From Candidatus Gastranaerophilales bacterium (GTDB lineage: Bacteria > Cyanobacteriota > Vampirovibrionia > Gastranaerophilales > Gastranaerophilaceae), in contig CAAFVD010000040.1 of the NCBI GenBank assembly GCA_900766355.1, forward strand, positions 1 to 19,948: a stretch of 19,948 nucleotides of DNA. The letters run 5' to 3'. Of this stretch, positions 9,121 to 15,985 are shown in pieces (position 1 is the first letter of the stretch; every line of letters starts with the position of its first letter). The position numbers and the translations under genes were made by a program. The notes under the pieces were generated by a model. It was not told the DNA's origin, made no database searches, and saw only the letters and a list, made by a program, of their open reading frames with translations.

Positions 9121-10209
9121 TTGCAAATAGCTAAATTTACATTAGATGGATATTTTAATTATGGTAATGTTTTACAAAATTACGCATTACAGCAAGTTTT
9201 GTTAAATTATGCAGATAATGTTACTAACATTTGGAATATGCCGGATAATTTTTTACCGCAGTCTTGGTGGCGTTGGTCGTGGAAGGAACCAATAAAGTGG
9301 CTTATTAATTGGAAGGGATTTAGAGATAATTTTAAAACTAGTCGTTTTGGTATTGAGATGGCACGGCAAGCTCGGATGCGGGATTTTGCTGATCGTTATA
9401 TTAATTACCGTTATGATGCAGATTTAACTTCGCTTGATGCAGAATATGACTATTTTGTAGTGGGAAGCGATCAGGTATGGAATCCGAACTGGGATTTTAA
9501 GAATTATTTTCTGCCGTTTGCAAGTCCAGAAAAAAGAATTTCCTATGCAGCAAGTATTTCCAGTCCTGATGTGCCGGAGGCAGTGAAAGCTGAGTATATC
9601 AAAGGTCTTAATGGAATGAAGACGCTTTCGCTTAGGGAGCAGGCAGGCGCAGATTTGGTCGAAAAACTTACCGGACGCAAAGCAATGGTGCATGTTGATC
9701 CAACGCTTTTGCTTACTGCTGATGAATGGCGCAAGGTAAGTCGGCAGCCAACGTGGTATCACGGCGAGGATTATGTATTGACCTATTTCTTAGGCAAGCG
9801 TCCGGCAGCAGTTGATGAGATTATAAAGTCAACTGGATTAAAAGTTGTAAACCTGCTTGATGAAAATGTCTATGAACACTATGTAACAGGCGTTGATGAA
9901 TTTATTTGGGCAATAGAACACGCTAAGCTAGTATATACTGATTCTTTTCATGGCACCGTATTTTCGATAATATTCAGGCGTCCCTTTGTCGTCTGTGACC
10001 GCGTTGGTAATTCTATTGAAACAAAAATGACCTCGCGCATAGACAGTCTGTTGCAATTATTTGGCTTAGAAGCAGCACGGCGGGGAACCATTGAAAATAA
10101 TTATAGCATTGAAGAACCGCTAACAATGAATTATCCGGATTTAGAATCTGTATTTACACGGGAGCGTAAACGCAGTTTTGATTACCTTGCTAGTGTACTG
10201 TTTAAATAA
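9121..10209 (+). CDS. Polysaccharide pyruvyl transferase family protein
   Basis: Proteins of this family (Pfam PS_pyruv_trans, relatives of CsaB) transfer pyruvate from phosphoenolpyruvate to a sugar as a ketal, or are transferase-like proteins of unknown activity in capsule loci. Signatures in the 362 residues: FTLDGYFNYGNVLQNYALQQ at the N-terminus, YFVVGSDQVWNPNW in the middle, and DSFHGTVFSIIFRRPFVV near the C-terminus. The start is TTG; the frame holds no ATG until residue 40, after the conserved N-terminal motif. GGTGAT at 9112-9117 can pair with the 16S rRNA end and supports the TTG. The gene is clearly richer in G+C than those before it, suggesting a separate origin. A terminator-like hairpin follows five bases after the stop. 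Confidence 0.9.
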   Translation: MQIAKFTLDGYFNYGNVLQNYALQQVLLNYADNVTNIWNMPDNFLPQSWWRWSWKEPIKWLINWKGFRDNFKTSRFGIEMARQARMRDFADRYINYRYDADLTSLDAEYDYFVVGSDQVWNPNWDFKNYFLPFASPEKRISYAASISSPDVPEAVKAEYIKGLNGMKTLSLREQAGADLVEKLTGRKAMVHVDPTLLLTADEWRKVSRQPTWYHGEDYVLTYFLGKRPAAVDEIIKSTGLKVVNLLDENVYEHYVTGVDEFIWAIEHAKLVYTDSFHGTVFSIIFRRPFVVCDRVGNSIETKMTSRIDSLLQLFGLEAARRGTIENNYSIEEPLTMNYPDLESVFTRERKRSFDYLASVLFK

Positions 10210-10213
10210 AAAA

Positions 10214-10232
10214 TACCGCCTTGAAGGCGGTA
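10214..10232 (-). terminator. Hairpin terminator between convergent genes
   Basis: TACCGCC (10214-10220) and GGCGGTA (10226-10232) form a perfect seven-base-pair stem around a TTGAA loop. On the minus strand the stem is followed at once by TTTTTTATTTA (complement of 10203-10213), so it is a strong intrinsic terminator for the minus-strand pair ending at 10248. On the plus strand a T6 run comes only ten bases later, so it may also slow or stop transcription after the pyruvyl transferase gene. Confidence 0.85.
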
Positions 10233-10247
10233 CGATAAATCTGTTTT

Positions 10248-10478
10248 TTAGGCTGCAGAATCAGTAAAGTTAATGATGTTAATTTCGCACATATTATGTT
10301 TTACCGTATTGACGATATGTTCAATTTTTCGAATAACGTCGCCAGTGTAAATAATTTCGTCGCATTGCGGACATTTATAGCAAGGTACTTGCCGGATGAT
10401 GATTAAGCAGCTGCCAAGATCGGTTACATCAGTGGTGGTGCTTTTATAAGCTTTTGTATTGCATTTTAAACAAATCAT
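10248..10478 (-). CDS. YgiT-type zinc finger protein (MqsA N-terminal-like antitoxin)
   Basis: A 76-residue protein with two CxxC pairs: MICLKC (C3, C6) and CYKCPQC (C36, C39, plus an extra C33), then DEIIYTGDVIRKIE. This is the zinc-binding fold of the N-terminal half of MqsA, known as the YgiT-type zinc finger. The C-terminal helix-turn-helix half of full MqsA is absent. Small proteins of this kind are usually encoded beside a DUF4258 protein and are thought to be antitoxins. Here the DUF4258 gene lies directly upstream, with six bases between them, and the AAAGGAG binding site of this gene is inside the 3' end of the DUF4258 frame. Antitoxin function is inferred from family and context. 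Confidence 0.85.
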   Translation of the reverse strand: MICLKCNTKAYKSTTTDVTDLGSCLIIIRQVPCYKCPQCDEIIYTGDVIRKIEHIVNTVKHNMCEINIINFTDSAA

Positions 10479-10484
10479 GTGTAT

Positions 10485-10792
10485 TTACTCCTTTCGCTTG
10501 GTAAAGTTATCGTTCCATATTTTAGGATCTGGATGATAGGCGGTGATTACGTAGATAAATTCACAATCCGTGCTGATTACTATATGCGCAGGCTGATTGT
10601 TTGTGGTTTTGCCTAAAACAAGGCAACTAGGCAAAGGCTGATCAGTAGGATATTCTTTGATGATTATTCCAGTCATGATTACATTTTTATGTCGTCCAGA
10701 CAGATGTTGCGTTCAAGAAAACGTTTTTGGGCATGTTGAGTTATAGCTATGTTTGAATCATTGCATAGGTTGCGATATATGTTGATATCCAA
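10485..10792 (-). pseudogene. DUF4258 toxin-like protein, frameshifted
   Basis: Two frames together give a full DUF4258 protein of about 102 residues. The first runs from a TTG at 10792 (preceded by AAAGGAG) to a TAA at 10679-10681 and encodes the N-terminal half, including ITQHAQKRFLERNI and LDDIKM. The second, open down to 10485, encodes IIIKEYPTDQPLPSCLVLG, HIVIS and VITAYHPDPKIW, the family's C-terminal half. Adding one base to the A5 run (T5 at 10684-10688 on the plus strand) joins them as DDIKNVIMTGIIIKEYP. So either one A has been lost, or a -1 ribosomal slip at the A run restores the protein, or the assembly is wrong there. DUF4258 proteins paired with YgiT-type fingers are presumed toxins. 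A free-standing 63-residue product from the ATG at 10676 would lack the conserved N-terminal helix. Confidence 0.8.
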
Positions 10793-10837
10793 GATGTCAA
10801 ACTCCTTTCAGTGTAAGTTAGTTACTGTTGGGAAAAT

Positions 10838-10884
10838 ACACCTATATATAGATTATAACAAAAATTCAAGTATTGCATAGGTGT
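10838..10884. repeat. Inverted repeat flanking the TA-like promoter, candidate operator
   Basis: ACACCTAT (10838-10845) and ATAGGTGT (10877-10884) are perfect eight-base inverted repeats 31 bases apart. The first arm covers the expected transcription start and the second the -35 region of the minus-strand promoter. Such placement suits autoregulation. MqsA operators carry ACCT and AGGT half sites, which these arms also contain, but the zinc finger protein here lacks the MqsA DNA-binding domain, so the binder is unknown. Confidence 0.4.
10852..10857 (-). promoter_or_regulatory. Extended -10 promoter of the DUF4258/zinc-finger pair
   Basis: On the minus strand this is TGTTATAATC: a perfect TATAAT with the TG of an extended -10 element. 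It lies 60 bases upstream of the TTG start of the DUF4258 gene. No good -35 box is seen at 17 bases upstream (CTATGC), which fits an extended -10 promoter. The transcription start would fall near 10845, inside one arm of an inverted repeat. Confidence 0.55.
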
Positions 10885-10926
10885 TTAGAAATTTTTATGC
10901 AGGTATAAATTTTACGGAGGTATGGG

Positions 10927-11583
10927 ATGGGCTTATTACATAAATTTAAAATGATTTCTAAAATATCTTTTACCAAGTTTATCTATTATAACTGGTTGTG
11001 TTCTAAGGTAAAACGTAAGGGAAAAGGATTCATCGTACCATTTAGAGGTTCAGTCATTGATATGGCAGCTGGTGCCCAAATTATTCTAGAGGGTGACAGT
11101 CATTTTATGATAAATGCGGCTAGACCTGATGGTTCGCATACAGAAGCTTTCCTTATAATGCGTCGCAATGCAACTTTAAAAATACATCATTCGGCGCAGC
11201 TTTGTTACAAGGCTACAATTGAGATTCATGAAAACGCTGAGGTAGATATCGGTTCAGCTTATATTAATTCCGATGCGGTAATTTTGGCTGCCAAGAAAAT
11301 ACAGCTGGGGGATGAATGTTTGATTTCGCGGATGGTATTTATTTATGATGCAGATCATCATCCGATTATAAATGAGCAGGGTGAGCAAATTAATTTACCA
11401 AAGCCGGTCATATTGGGAAATCATGTGTGGATAGGGCTGCAGACGGTTATTGTGCGTGGCAGCAAGATTGGAGACGGAGCCATGATAGCGGCCAATTCGC
11501 TGGTCGGAGGCAAGATAAAAGCAGGTACTATGGCTTCAGGTAATCCCGCCAGGTCGTATTCTGAGATTAAATGGAAGGTATAG
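10927..11583 (+). CDS. Left-handed beta-helix O-acetyltransferase (hexapeptide family)
   Basis: The 218-residue protein is of the hexapeptide-repeat acyltransferase type (WbbJ/CatB-like). Repeats run from about residue 38 and again from HVWIGLQTVIVRGSKIGDGA to GTMASGNPARSYSEI at the C-terminus. YDADHHPI (about 138-145) holds the histidine that usually acts as the general base, with an insertion loop (NEQGEQINLP) after it. It probably acetylates a sugar hydroxyl, or accepts another acyl group, in the cytoplasm. Start: GGAGG at 10916-10920 is six bases before the ATG at 10927; an ATG at 10922 is too close. It is the first gene of the second operon. Donor and target are unknown; acyl-ACP from the carrier protein downstream is a possible alternative to acetyl-CoA. 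Confidence 0.88.
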   Translation: MGLLHKFKMISKISFTKFIYYNWLCSKVKRKGKGFIVPFRGSVIDMAAGAQIILEGDSHFMINAARPDGSHTEAFLIMRRNATLKIHHSAQLCYKATIEIHENAEVDIGSAYINSDAVILAAKKIQLGDECLISRMVFIYDADHHPIINEQGEQINLPKPVILGNHVWIGLQTVIVRGSKIGDGAMIAANSLVGGKIKAGTMASGNPARSYSEIKWKV

Positions 11584-11586
11584 CTC

Positions 11587-12786
11587 ATGGAGACAATTGT
11601 AGATGATAACAGTTGTGTAGGCTGCAAAGCCTGCGGTGATGTATGTCCAATGCAGGCCATAGATTTTCCCGTTGATGAAGAAGGTTTTTGGCATCCGCAA
11701 ATAGATAGCGCAAAATGCATAGATTGCCATAGGTGTCAAAGAATTTGTCCGGTGTTAAAGCTGCCTGCACGACAGCAAACAAATAATGAGCAGCCTAAAG
11801 TGTATGCAACCTATCATAAAGATCATGCTATCCGTTGCAACAGTACTTCGGGGGGGATGTATTATGCTTTAGCGGAAAATATATTGGCTAAAGGTGGCTG
11901 GTTAGCTGGCTGTGTTTATACTGATGATTTTGATCATGCCGAGCATATTGTATCAAATACCACTGAAGGGCTGCAGCGAATAATGCGGTCAAAATATTTT
12001 CAGAGTGATACGCAGGGCATATATCTAAAGGTAAAGGAGCTTTTAAATCAGGGTGAATTGGTGCTGTTTTGTGGTGCGCCTTGTCAGGTGGCTGCTTTGT
12101 ATAAATTTTTGGGCAAAGAATATGAAAAGTTGTTCACAGTAGATTTTATTTGCCGTGGAATTAATACACCATTAGCTTATCAGTCTTATATGAAGGAGCT
12201 GACAGAAAAGTATCAATCTCCGTTGCGCGAGGTTCGTTTTAAGGATAAAAGCAAAGGCTGGACAAAATTAGGAACCAAAATAATTTTTGCTAATGGCACG
12301 GTATATTATCGTAACCGGTTTAATGACCCGTGGGTTAATGGCTTTATAGCTGGCGATATATATATGCGAAGATCTTGTGCTAAATGTCATTTTAAGGAAT
12401 TTCCCCGTATAGCAGATGTTACTATAGGTGATTTTTGGGGCATACCGCTAACACTTGATGAGAAAAAATATGGCTTGTCTTTGGCAATGATAAATAATAA
12501 AAAAGGACAGGAATTATTTTCTATTGCCGAGTGTTCATTGGTATATCGTGACGAAAAGCTGGAGCGGGCAATAGCTGGCAATCCGGCACTATTACATTCG
12601 GCATCAATAAGCACTAATAGAGCAAAATTTTTTCAGTTGTTAAAAACTAAAAAATACAGTGAAGCCATTTGGGAAACGATGAATTTAGCTTGGCCTAAGT
12701 GGCAAATAAGAGCGTATTACTTGCAATTAAGAGATATTGTTATAGGCAAGCTTAGCAGGATAAAGCGGAGAATAAAAAATGAATGA
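11587..12786 (+). CDS. F420 hydrogenase/dehydrogenase beta-subunit (FrhB)-like protein with 2[4Fe-4S] ferredoxin domain
   Basis: The N-terminal 60 residues form a bacterial ferredoxin domain with two CxxCxxCxxxC clusters (C10, C13, C16, C20 and C44, C47, C50, C54). After it come the FrhB N- and C-terminal domains: TSGGMYYALAENIL (about 86-99), LFCGAPCQVAALYKFLG (about 159-175) and DVTIGDFWGIP (about 278-288). Such proteins occur often in polysaccharide loci next to pyruvyl transferases and acyltransferases, as here. They probably reduce a sugar or flavin-linked substrate, but no reaction is established, and use of F420 itself is unlikely in this context. Length 399 is normal. The start is three bases after the acetyltransferase stop. 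The Ser-Gly-Gly at 87-89 is coded TCG GGG GGG, giving seven G in a row at 11850-11856. Confidence 0.88.
   Translation: METIVDDNSCVGCKACGDVCPMQAIDFPVDEEGFWHPQIDSAKCIDCHRCQRICPVLKLPARQQTNNEQPKVYATYHKDHAIRCNSTSGGMYYALAENILAKGGWLAGCVYTDDFDHAEHIVSNTTEGLQRIMRSKYFQSDTQGIYLKVKELLNQGELVLFCGAPCQVAALYKFLGKEYEKLFTVDFICRGINTPLAYQSYMKELTEKYQSPLREVRFKDKSKGWTKLGTKIIFANGTVYYRNRFNDPWVNGFIAGDIYMRRSCAKCHFKEFPRIADVTIGDFWGIPLTLDEKKYGLSLAMINNKKGQELFSIAECSLVYRDEKLERAIAGNPALLHSASISTNRAKFFQLLKTKKYSEAIWETMNLAWPKWQIRAYYLQLRDIVIGKLSRIKRRIKNE
11850..11856 (+). repeat. G7 homopolymer inside the FrhB-like gene
   Basis: Seven consecutive G in an AT-rich region, preceded by TTC, in frame as Ser-Gly-Gly. The same ten bases (TTCGGGGGGG) occur at the G8 run of the MaoC-like gene at 14941-14950. 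Gain or loss of one G here would truncate the protein shortly after residue 89. Confidence 0.7.
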
Positions 12787-14539
12787 ATTTAATGATTTAA
12801 TGAAGCTAGGAAGAAAGCTGGCTAAAAAAGGTTTTCCAATTGATGATAAAGCAAAAAAAATAAAAATTGCTGTTCTTGGCAGTTCATCAATTCAGCATTT
12901 TGTATTTTTCTTGCGATCTGTGCTCTATAAACGTGGTATTTATGCTGATATTTATGAAGGTGAATACAATGGCATTACCATGGATGTCTATGATAAAGAT
13001 TCTGCGCTTTATCAGTTTGCGCCGGATTATGTACTAATACTTACACATTATACGGATATTAAAGAATACCCAGCATTATTAGCAAATAAATCTGAAGTGG
13101 AAAGTTTGTGTAATAGTACTGTAGCCGTCAATGAAAATATTTGGCATACGCTAAATAAAAATTTGCCTGCTGTAAGGATAATTCAAAGTAATTATGCAAT
13201 TCCACCTGAGCATTTGCTAGGAAATTTGGAGCGACAGGCTATTTATAGCCGTACAACTTTTTTAGAAATGCTAAATAATAAAATAGCAGCTGTTAGCCCC
13301 GATACAGCGTCTATTGTCGATTTGGATTTAATTTCTAATTATGTGGGTAAACGTAATTGGTTTGATTACCAAGCTTATTTTTTAAACAAAGCTGGTTTTA
13401 GATTAGACTATTTACCCCAAGCAGCTAGTGCTTATGCGGATATTATTTTATTACAGCAAGGAAAGGTACGTAAATGCCTGGTCCTTGATCTAGATAATAC
13501 AATTTGGGGTGGAACTGTAGGTGACTTAGGCTGGGATGGGATTATGCTTGATCCCAATGAAGCTACTGGTGAAGCATACAGATATTTTCAACAATATGTA
13601 AAATCACTCAAAGAGCGTGGCGTTATTTTGGCTATATGCAGTAAGAATGAAGAAGATATTGCTAAAGAAGCCTTTGAAAAAAACCAGTATATGATTTTGC
13701 ATATGGATGATATAGCTTGCTTTGTAGCCAATTGGCATGATAAAGCTACTAATATTAAGCATATTGCTGAAAAACTTAATATTGGGCTTGATAGTCTGGT
13801 GTTCTTTGACGACAATCCAGCGGAACGGGAAATTGTGGCTAGTTGTCTGCCGGAGGTAGAGGTAATAGACGTGCCGGATGATCCAGCGCTTTATGTATCA
13901 GTGTTAGACAGTAGCAATCCATTTCAATGGCTGGAATTAACCAAAGAGGACGTAGCTAGAAGTAATTCTTATGTCGAAAACCGCAAGCGCTCAGCTATGA
14001 TTGAACAATTTGTTGATTATGATTCCTATTTGCAAGCACTGGAAATGTCCGGTAAAGTTGTCGCTGTTGATGAAAAAAGAATTGCTAGATTTACCCAGCT
14101 TTTGAATAAATCAAATCAATTTAATCTAAGAACTGAACGTTATACCGAAGGTGAAATCAGAGCTATGGCAGCAGATAAAAAGTACAGTTTGCTAGGCTTT
14201 GAATTAAAGGATAAGTTTAGTAATTATGGTTTGATTTCCTGTGTCATTATCGAATGGCAGAATGAGACTTGTTTTATACGCTCGTGGGTCATGAGTTGCA
14301 GGGTCTTAAAACGTGGCGTAGAAAACATGCTTTTTACCTATATATATAGGCTGGCTAAAAAGCATGGTAGTATGAAAATTAACGGTGAGTATCTGCCAAC
14401 CAAGAAAAATAAATTGGTAAAAGATTTTCTTGATGGGTTAGGCTTTGATTTGCTTACAACTAAAAATGATGGTAGTAAATATTATCAATATGATCTGTCT
14501 AAAGAGCAGGTCTATAAATATTTTATAGAAGAAATGTAA
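12779..14539 (+). CDS. FkbH-like HAD-IIIC family protein
   Basis: The 586 residues have the FkbH layout. An N-terminal part (VLGSSSIQHF, 32-41) looks like the SGNH-type start of this family. The central HAD domain has VLDLDNTIWGG (235-245; nucleophile D237 and acid D239), CSKNEED (motif II/III region) and FFDDNPAERE (342-351). A GNAT-like C-terminal domain follows (about 430-580). Known FkbH proteins take 1,3-bisphosphoglycerate, dephosphorylate it and load the glyceryl unit on an acyl carrier protein. The ACP gene 19 bases downstream supports this. The ATG overlaps the previous stop by eight bases, with GCGGAG nine bases upstream. In a glycan locus the likely product is a glyceryl- or related acyl-ACP used to decorate the polysaccharide; the final group is inferred, not shown. 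Confidence 0.9.
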   Translation: MNEFNDLMKLGRKLAKKGFPIDDKAKKIKIAVLGSSSIQHFVFFLRSVLYKRGIYADIYEGEYNGITMDVYDKDSALYQFAPDYVLILTHYTDIKEYPALLANKSEVESLCNSTVAVNENIWHTLNKNLPAVRIIQSNYAIPPEHLLGNLERQAIYSRTTFLEMLNNKIAAVSPDTASIVDLDLISNYVGKRNWFDYQAYFLNKAGFRLDYLPQAASAYADIILLQQGKVRKCLVLDLDNTIWGGTVGDLGWDGIMLDPNEATGEAYRYFQQYVKSLKERGVILAICSKNEEDIAKEAFEKNQYMILHMDDIACFVANWHDKATNIKHIAEKLNIGLDSLVFFDDNPAEREIVASCLPEVEVIDVPDDPALYVSVLDSSNPFQWLELTKEDVARSNSYVENRKRSAMIEQFVDYDSYLQALEMSGKVVAVDEKRIARFTQLLNKSNQFNLRTERYTEGEIRAMAADKKYSLLGFELKDKFSNYGLISCVIIEWQNETCFIRSWVMSCRVLKRGVENMLFTYIYRLAKKHGSMKINGEYLPTKKNKLVKDFLDGLGFDLLTTKNDGSKYYQYDLSKEQVYKYFIEEM

Positions 14540-14558
14540 CGATTTAGGAGGACTAAGC

Positions 14559-14792
14559 ATGGATGTAAAAGCTAAATTACAGGAAATTTTTCAGGATGTA
14601 TTTGATGATGATAAAATAGAGCTATTTGATGAAATGACGGCTGATGATGTGGAGGATTGGGACTCCTTATCACATATAACCTTAATTCATGAAATTGAAG
14701 CTGCTTTTGGCATACGGTTCACGACAAAGGAAGTATTGAATACTAAAAACGTCGGTGAATTTATCAAACTGATAGAAAATAAGATTGCGTGA
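14559..14792 (+). CDS. Dedicated acyl carrier protein
   Basis: A 77-residue acidic, helical protein with WDSLSHITLI, where S36 is the expected site for 4'-phosphopantetheine attachment. The loop before it (VEDWDSL) and the helix after it (EIEAAFGIRF) are typical of stand-alone ACPs. It differs from fatty-acid AcpP (GADSLDTVEL) and resembles the carrier proteins encoded beside FkbH-like genes. AGGAGG at 14547-14552 gives a strong ribosome binding site. Its neighbours (FkbH-like upstream, MaoC-like and SDR downstream) suggest it holds the acyl intermediate while it is made and modified. Activation would need a phosphopantetheinyl transferase encoded elsewhere. Confidence 0.93.
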   Translation: MDVKAKLQEIFQDVFDDDKIELFDEMTADDVEDWDSLSHITLIHEIEAAFGIRFTTKEVLNTKNVGEFIKLIENKIA

Positions 14793-14800
14793 GGCTAACT

Positions 14801-15218
14801 ATGAATCATTATACATTGTCAGATATTAAGGTGGGAATGAAGGAGTCATTCTCGGTTAAAATTACGCAGGAACAGCAGGATATGTTTACCCAGTTATCTG
14901 GTGACGTAAATCCAATGCATCTAAATAAGAATGATTGTATTTCGGGGGGGGTACAAGGATAAATTAGTCTACGGAATGCTTACAGCATCGTACTATTCAA
15001 CGCTGGTGGGAGTATATCTTCCAGGTGAAAAATGTTTATTTCATGGTTGTGATGTAGAATGGCCAGCACCGGTTTATATAGGTGATACATTGACTGTTAC
15101 TGGCACTGTTAAAGAAATTGATGAAGCCTTTCATCGCATACATATAAAAGCATTTATCCGCAATCAGGACGGAGTGAAGGTGTCGCGGGCAAAACTGACG
15201 GTGGGGGTACGTGAGTAA
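14801..15218 (+). pseudogene. MaoC-like (R)-specific enoyl-ACP/CoA hydratase, frameshifted at a G8 run (possibly phase-variable)
   Basis: Two overlapping frames make one hotdog-fold protein of 138 residues. The first starts with ATG at 14801 and encodes MNHYTLSDIKVGM through SGDVNPMHL, the MaoC active site with D35 and H40, and then stops at 14960-14962 after 53 residues. The second encodes the rest: YKDKLVYGMLTASYYSTLVG, VEWPAPVYIGDTLTV and the C-terminal strands to the TAA at 15216-15218. Removing one G from the run at 14944-14951 (G8 to G7) joins them as NDCISGGYKDKLVYG. As written, the gene makes no full protein. A start at the internal ATG 14931 has no ribosome binding site and would lack the active site. 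Intact, it would hydrate or dehydrate an acyl-ACP or acyl-CoA with the SDR encoded next (overlap of one base). Confidence 0.88.
14944..14951 (+). repeat. G8 homopolymer, candidate slipped-strand switch
   Basis: Eight consecutive G, preceded by TTC, placed exactly where the MaoC-like reading frame breaks. G7 would restore the frame; G8 leaves a 53-residue truncated product. Runs of this kind are rare by chance in such AT-rich DNA and are known sites of polymerase slippage in surface-glycan genes of other Gram-negative bacteria. Confidence 0.75.
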
Positions 15219-15970
15219 TGGAAAATAGTTATATCATTACAGGTGCTTCATCAGATGTTGGCATAGCCTTTTTACAAAGATTGCAACAAAAATATCAATC
15301 ACTGAATGATAACTGTAAGGTAATAGCACAGTATCATTCAGCCAAAGAGCAATTGGAACAGTTACAGTCAGCATCACAAAATTTGAAGCTTAATTTTTAT
15401 AAATGTGATTTGTCAAATTTGGCAGATGTAGAGATTTGGGCAAATAAAATTAAGAACGACGGTATAGTTCCAACGCATATTTTGCATTTGGCATCGCCTA
15501 GATTTAGCTACATGCGTATTAAAAATTTTGCATGGGAGAGGTTGCAACAAGAAATAAATGTCAATGCTGGTGCTTTAGCGATTTTATTAAAATTTTTCCT
15601 GCCACTTATGGCTAAGAAAAAATATGGTCGAGTTGTAGCTATGCTTACGGCTTATACCATTGATGTACCACCTAAATTTATGAGTGATTATATTATGGCG
15701 AAATATGCTTTGCTCGGATTGGTTCGGTCAGCTGCCGTAGAATATGCTGGCAAGGGAATAACAGTAAATGGTATATCGCCTAATATGATGGAGACTAAAT
15801 TTCTGGCCGAGGTAGATGATTTATCAATAACAATGAATGCTGAAAATTCTGCAATGAGGCGAAATATCGATGTGAATGAGGTTTGTGCAGCTATGGAATA
15901 TTTGTGCTCAGATGCTGCAGCGTATATTAATGGCATAAATCTTAATATGTCTGGCGGTGATAGAATGTAA
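15218..15970 (+). CDS. SDR family oxidoreductase (FabG-like)
   Basis: The 250-residue protein is a classical short-chain dehydrogenase/reductase. The cofactor loop is TGASSDVG (8-15), the central asparagine is probably N116 (INVNAG), and the catalytic pair is Y158 and K162 (SDYIMAKYALLG). At the place of the usual catalytic serine, 13 residues before the tyrosine, is A145 with T144 beside it, so the catalytic triad is atypical. The C-terminus (INGINLNMSGGDRM) ends like FabG proteins. With the ACP and MaoC-like genes it could act as a ketoacyl-ACP reductase, or on a sugar. The ATG overlaps the stop of the preceding gene by one base (TAATG), so its translation is likely coupled to it, and it may be affected when the MaoC-like frame is broken. 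Confidence 0.88.
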   Translation: MENSYIITGASSDVGIAFLQRLQQKYQSLNDNCKVIAQYHSAKEQLEQLQSASQNLKLNFYKCDLSNLADVEIWANKIKNDGIVPTHILHLASPRFSYMRIKNFAWERLQQEINVNAGALAILLKFFLPLMAKKKYGRVVAMLTAYTIDVPPKFMSDYIMAKYALLGLVRSAAVEYAGKGITVNGISPNMMETKFLAEVDDLSITMNAENSAMRRNIDVNEVCAAMEYLCSDAAAYINGINLNMSGGDRM

Positions 15971-15985
15971 AAGGAGCTCGTTTAA

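Noticed and set aside
9424..9762. 112-residue minus-strand open frame
   Set aside because: It lies fully inside the well-supported pyruvyl transferase gene, has no ribosome binding site and shows no protein family features; it is a shadow frame.
10873..10909. Plus-strand promoter for the acetyltransferase operon (TTGCAT with TATGCA or TATAAA)
   Set aside because: TTGCAT is 17 bases from a poor -10 (TATGCA) and 25 bases from TATAAA, and the latter would start transcription within the ribosome binding site. Not convincing enough to annotate.
14931..15218. A separate 95-residue protein starting at ATG 14931
   Set aside because: It has no ribosome binding site, begins with residues unrelated to the family and lacks the MaoC active site. 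It is the 3' part of the frameshifted gene from 14801.
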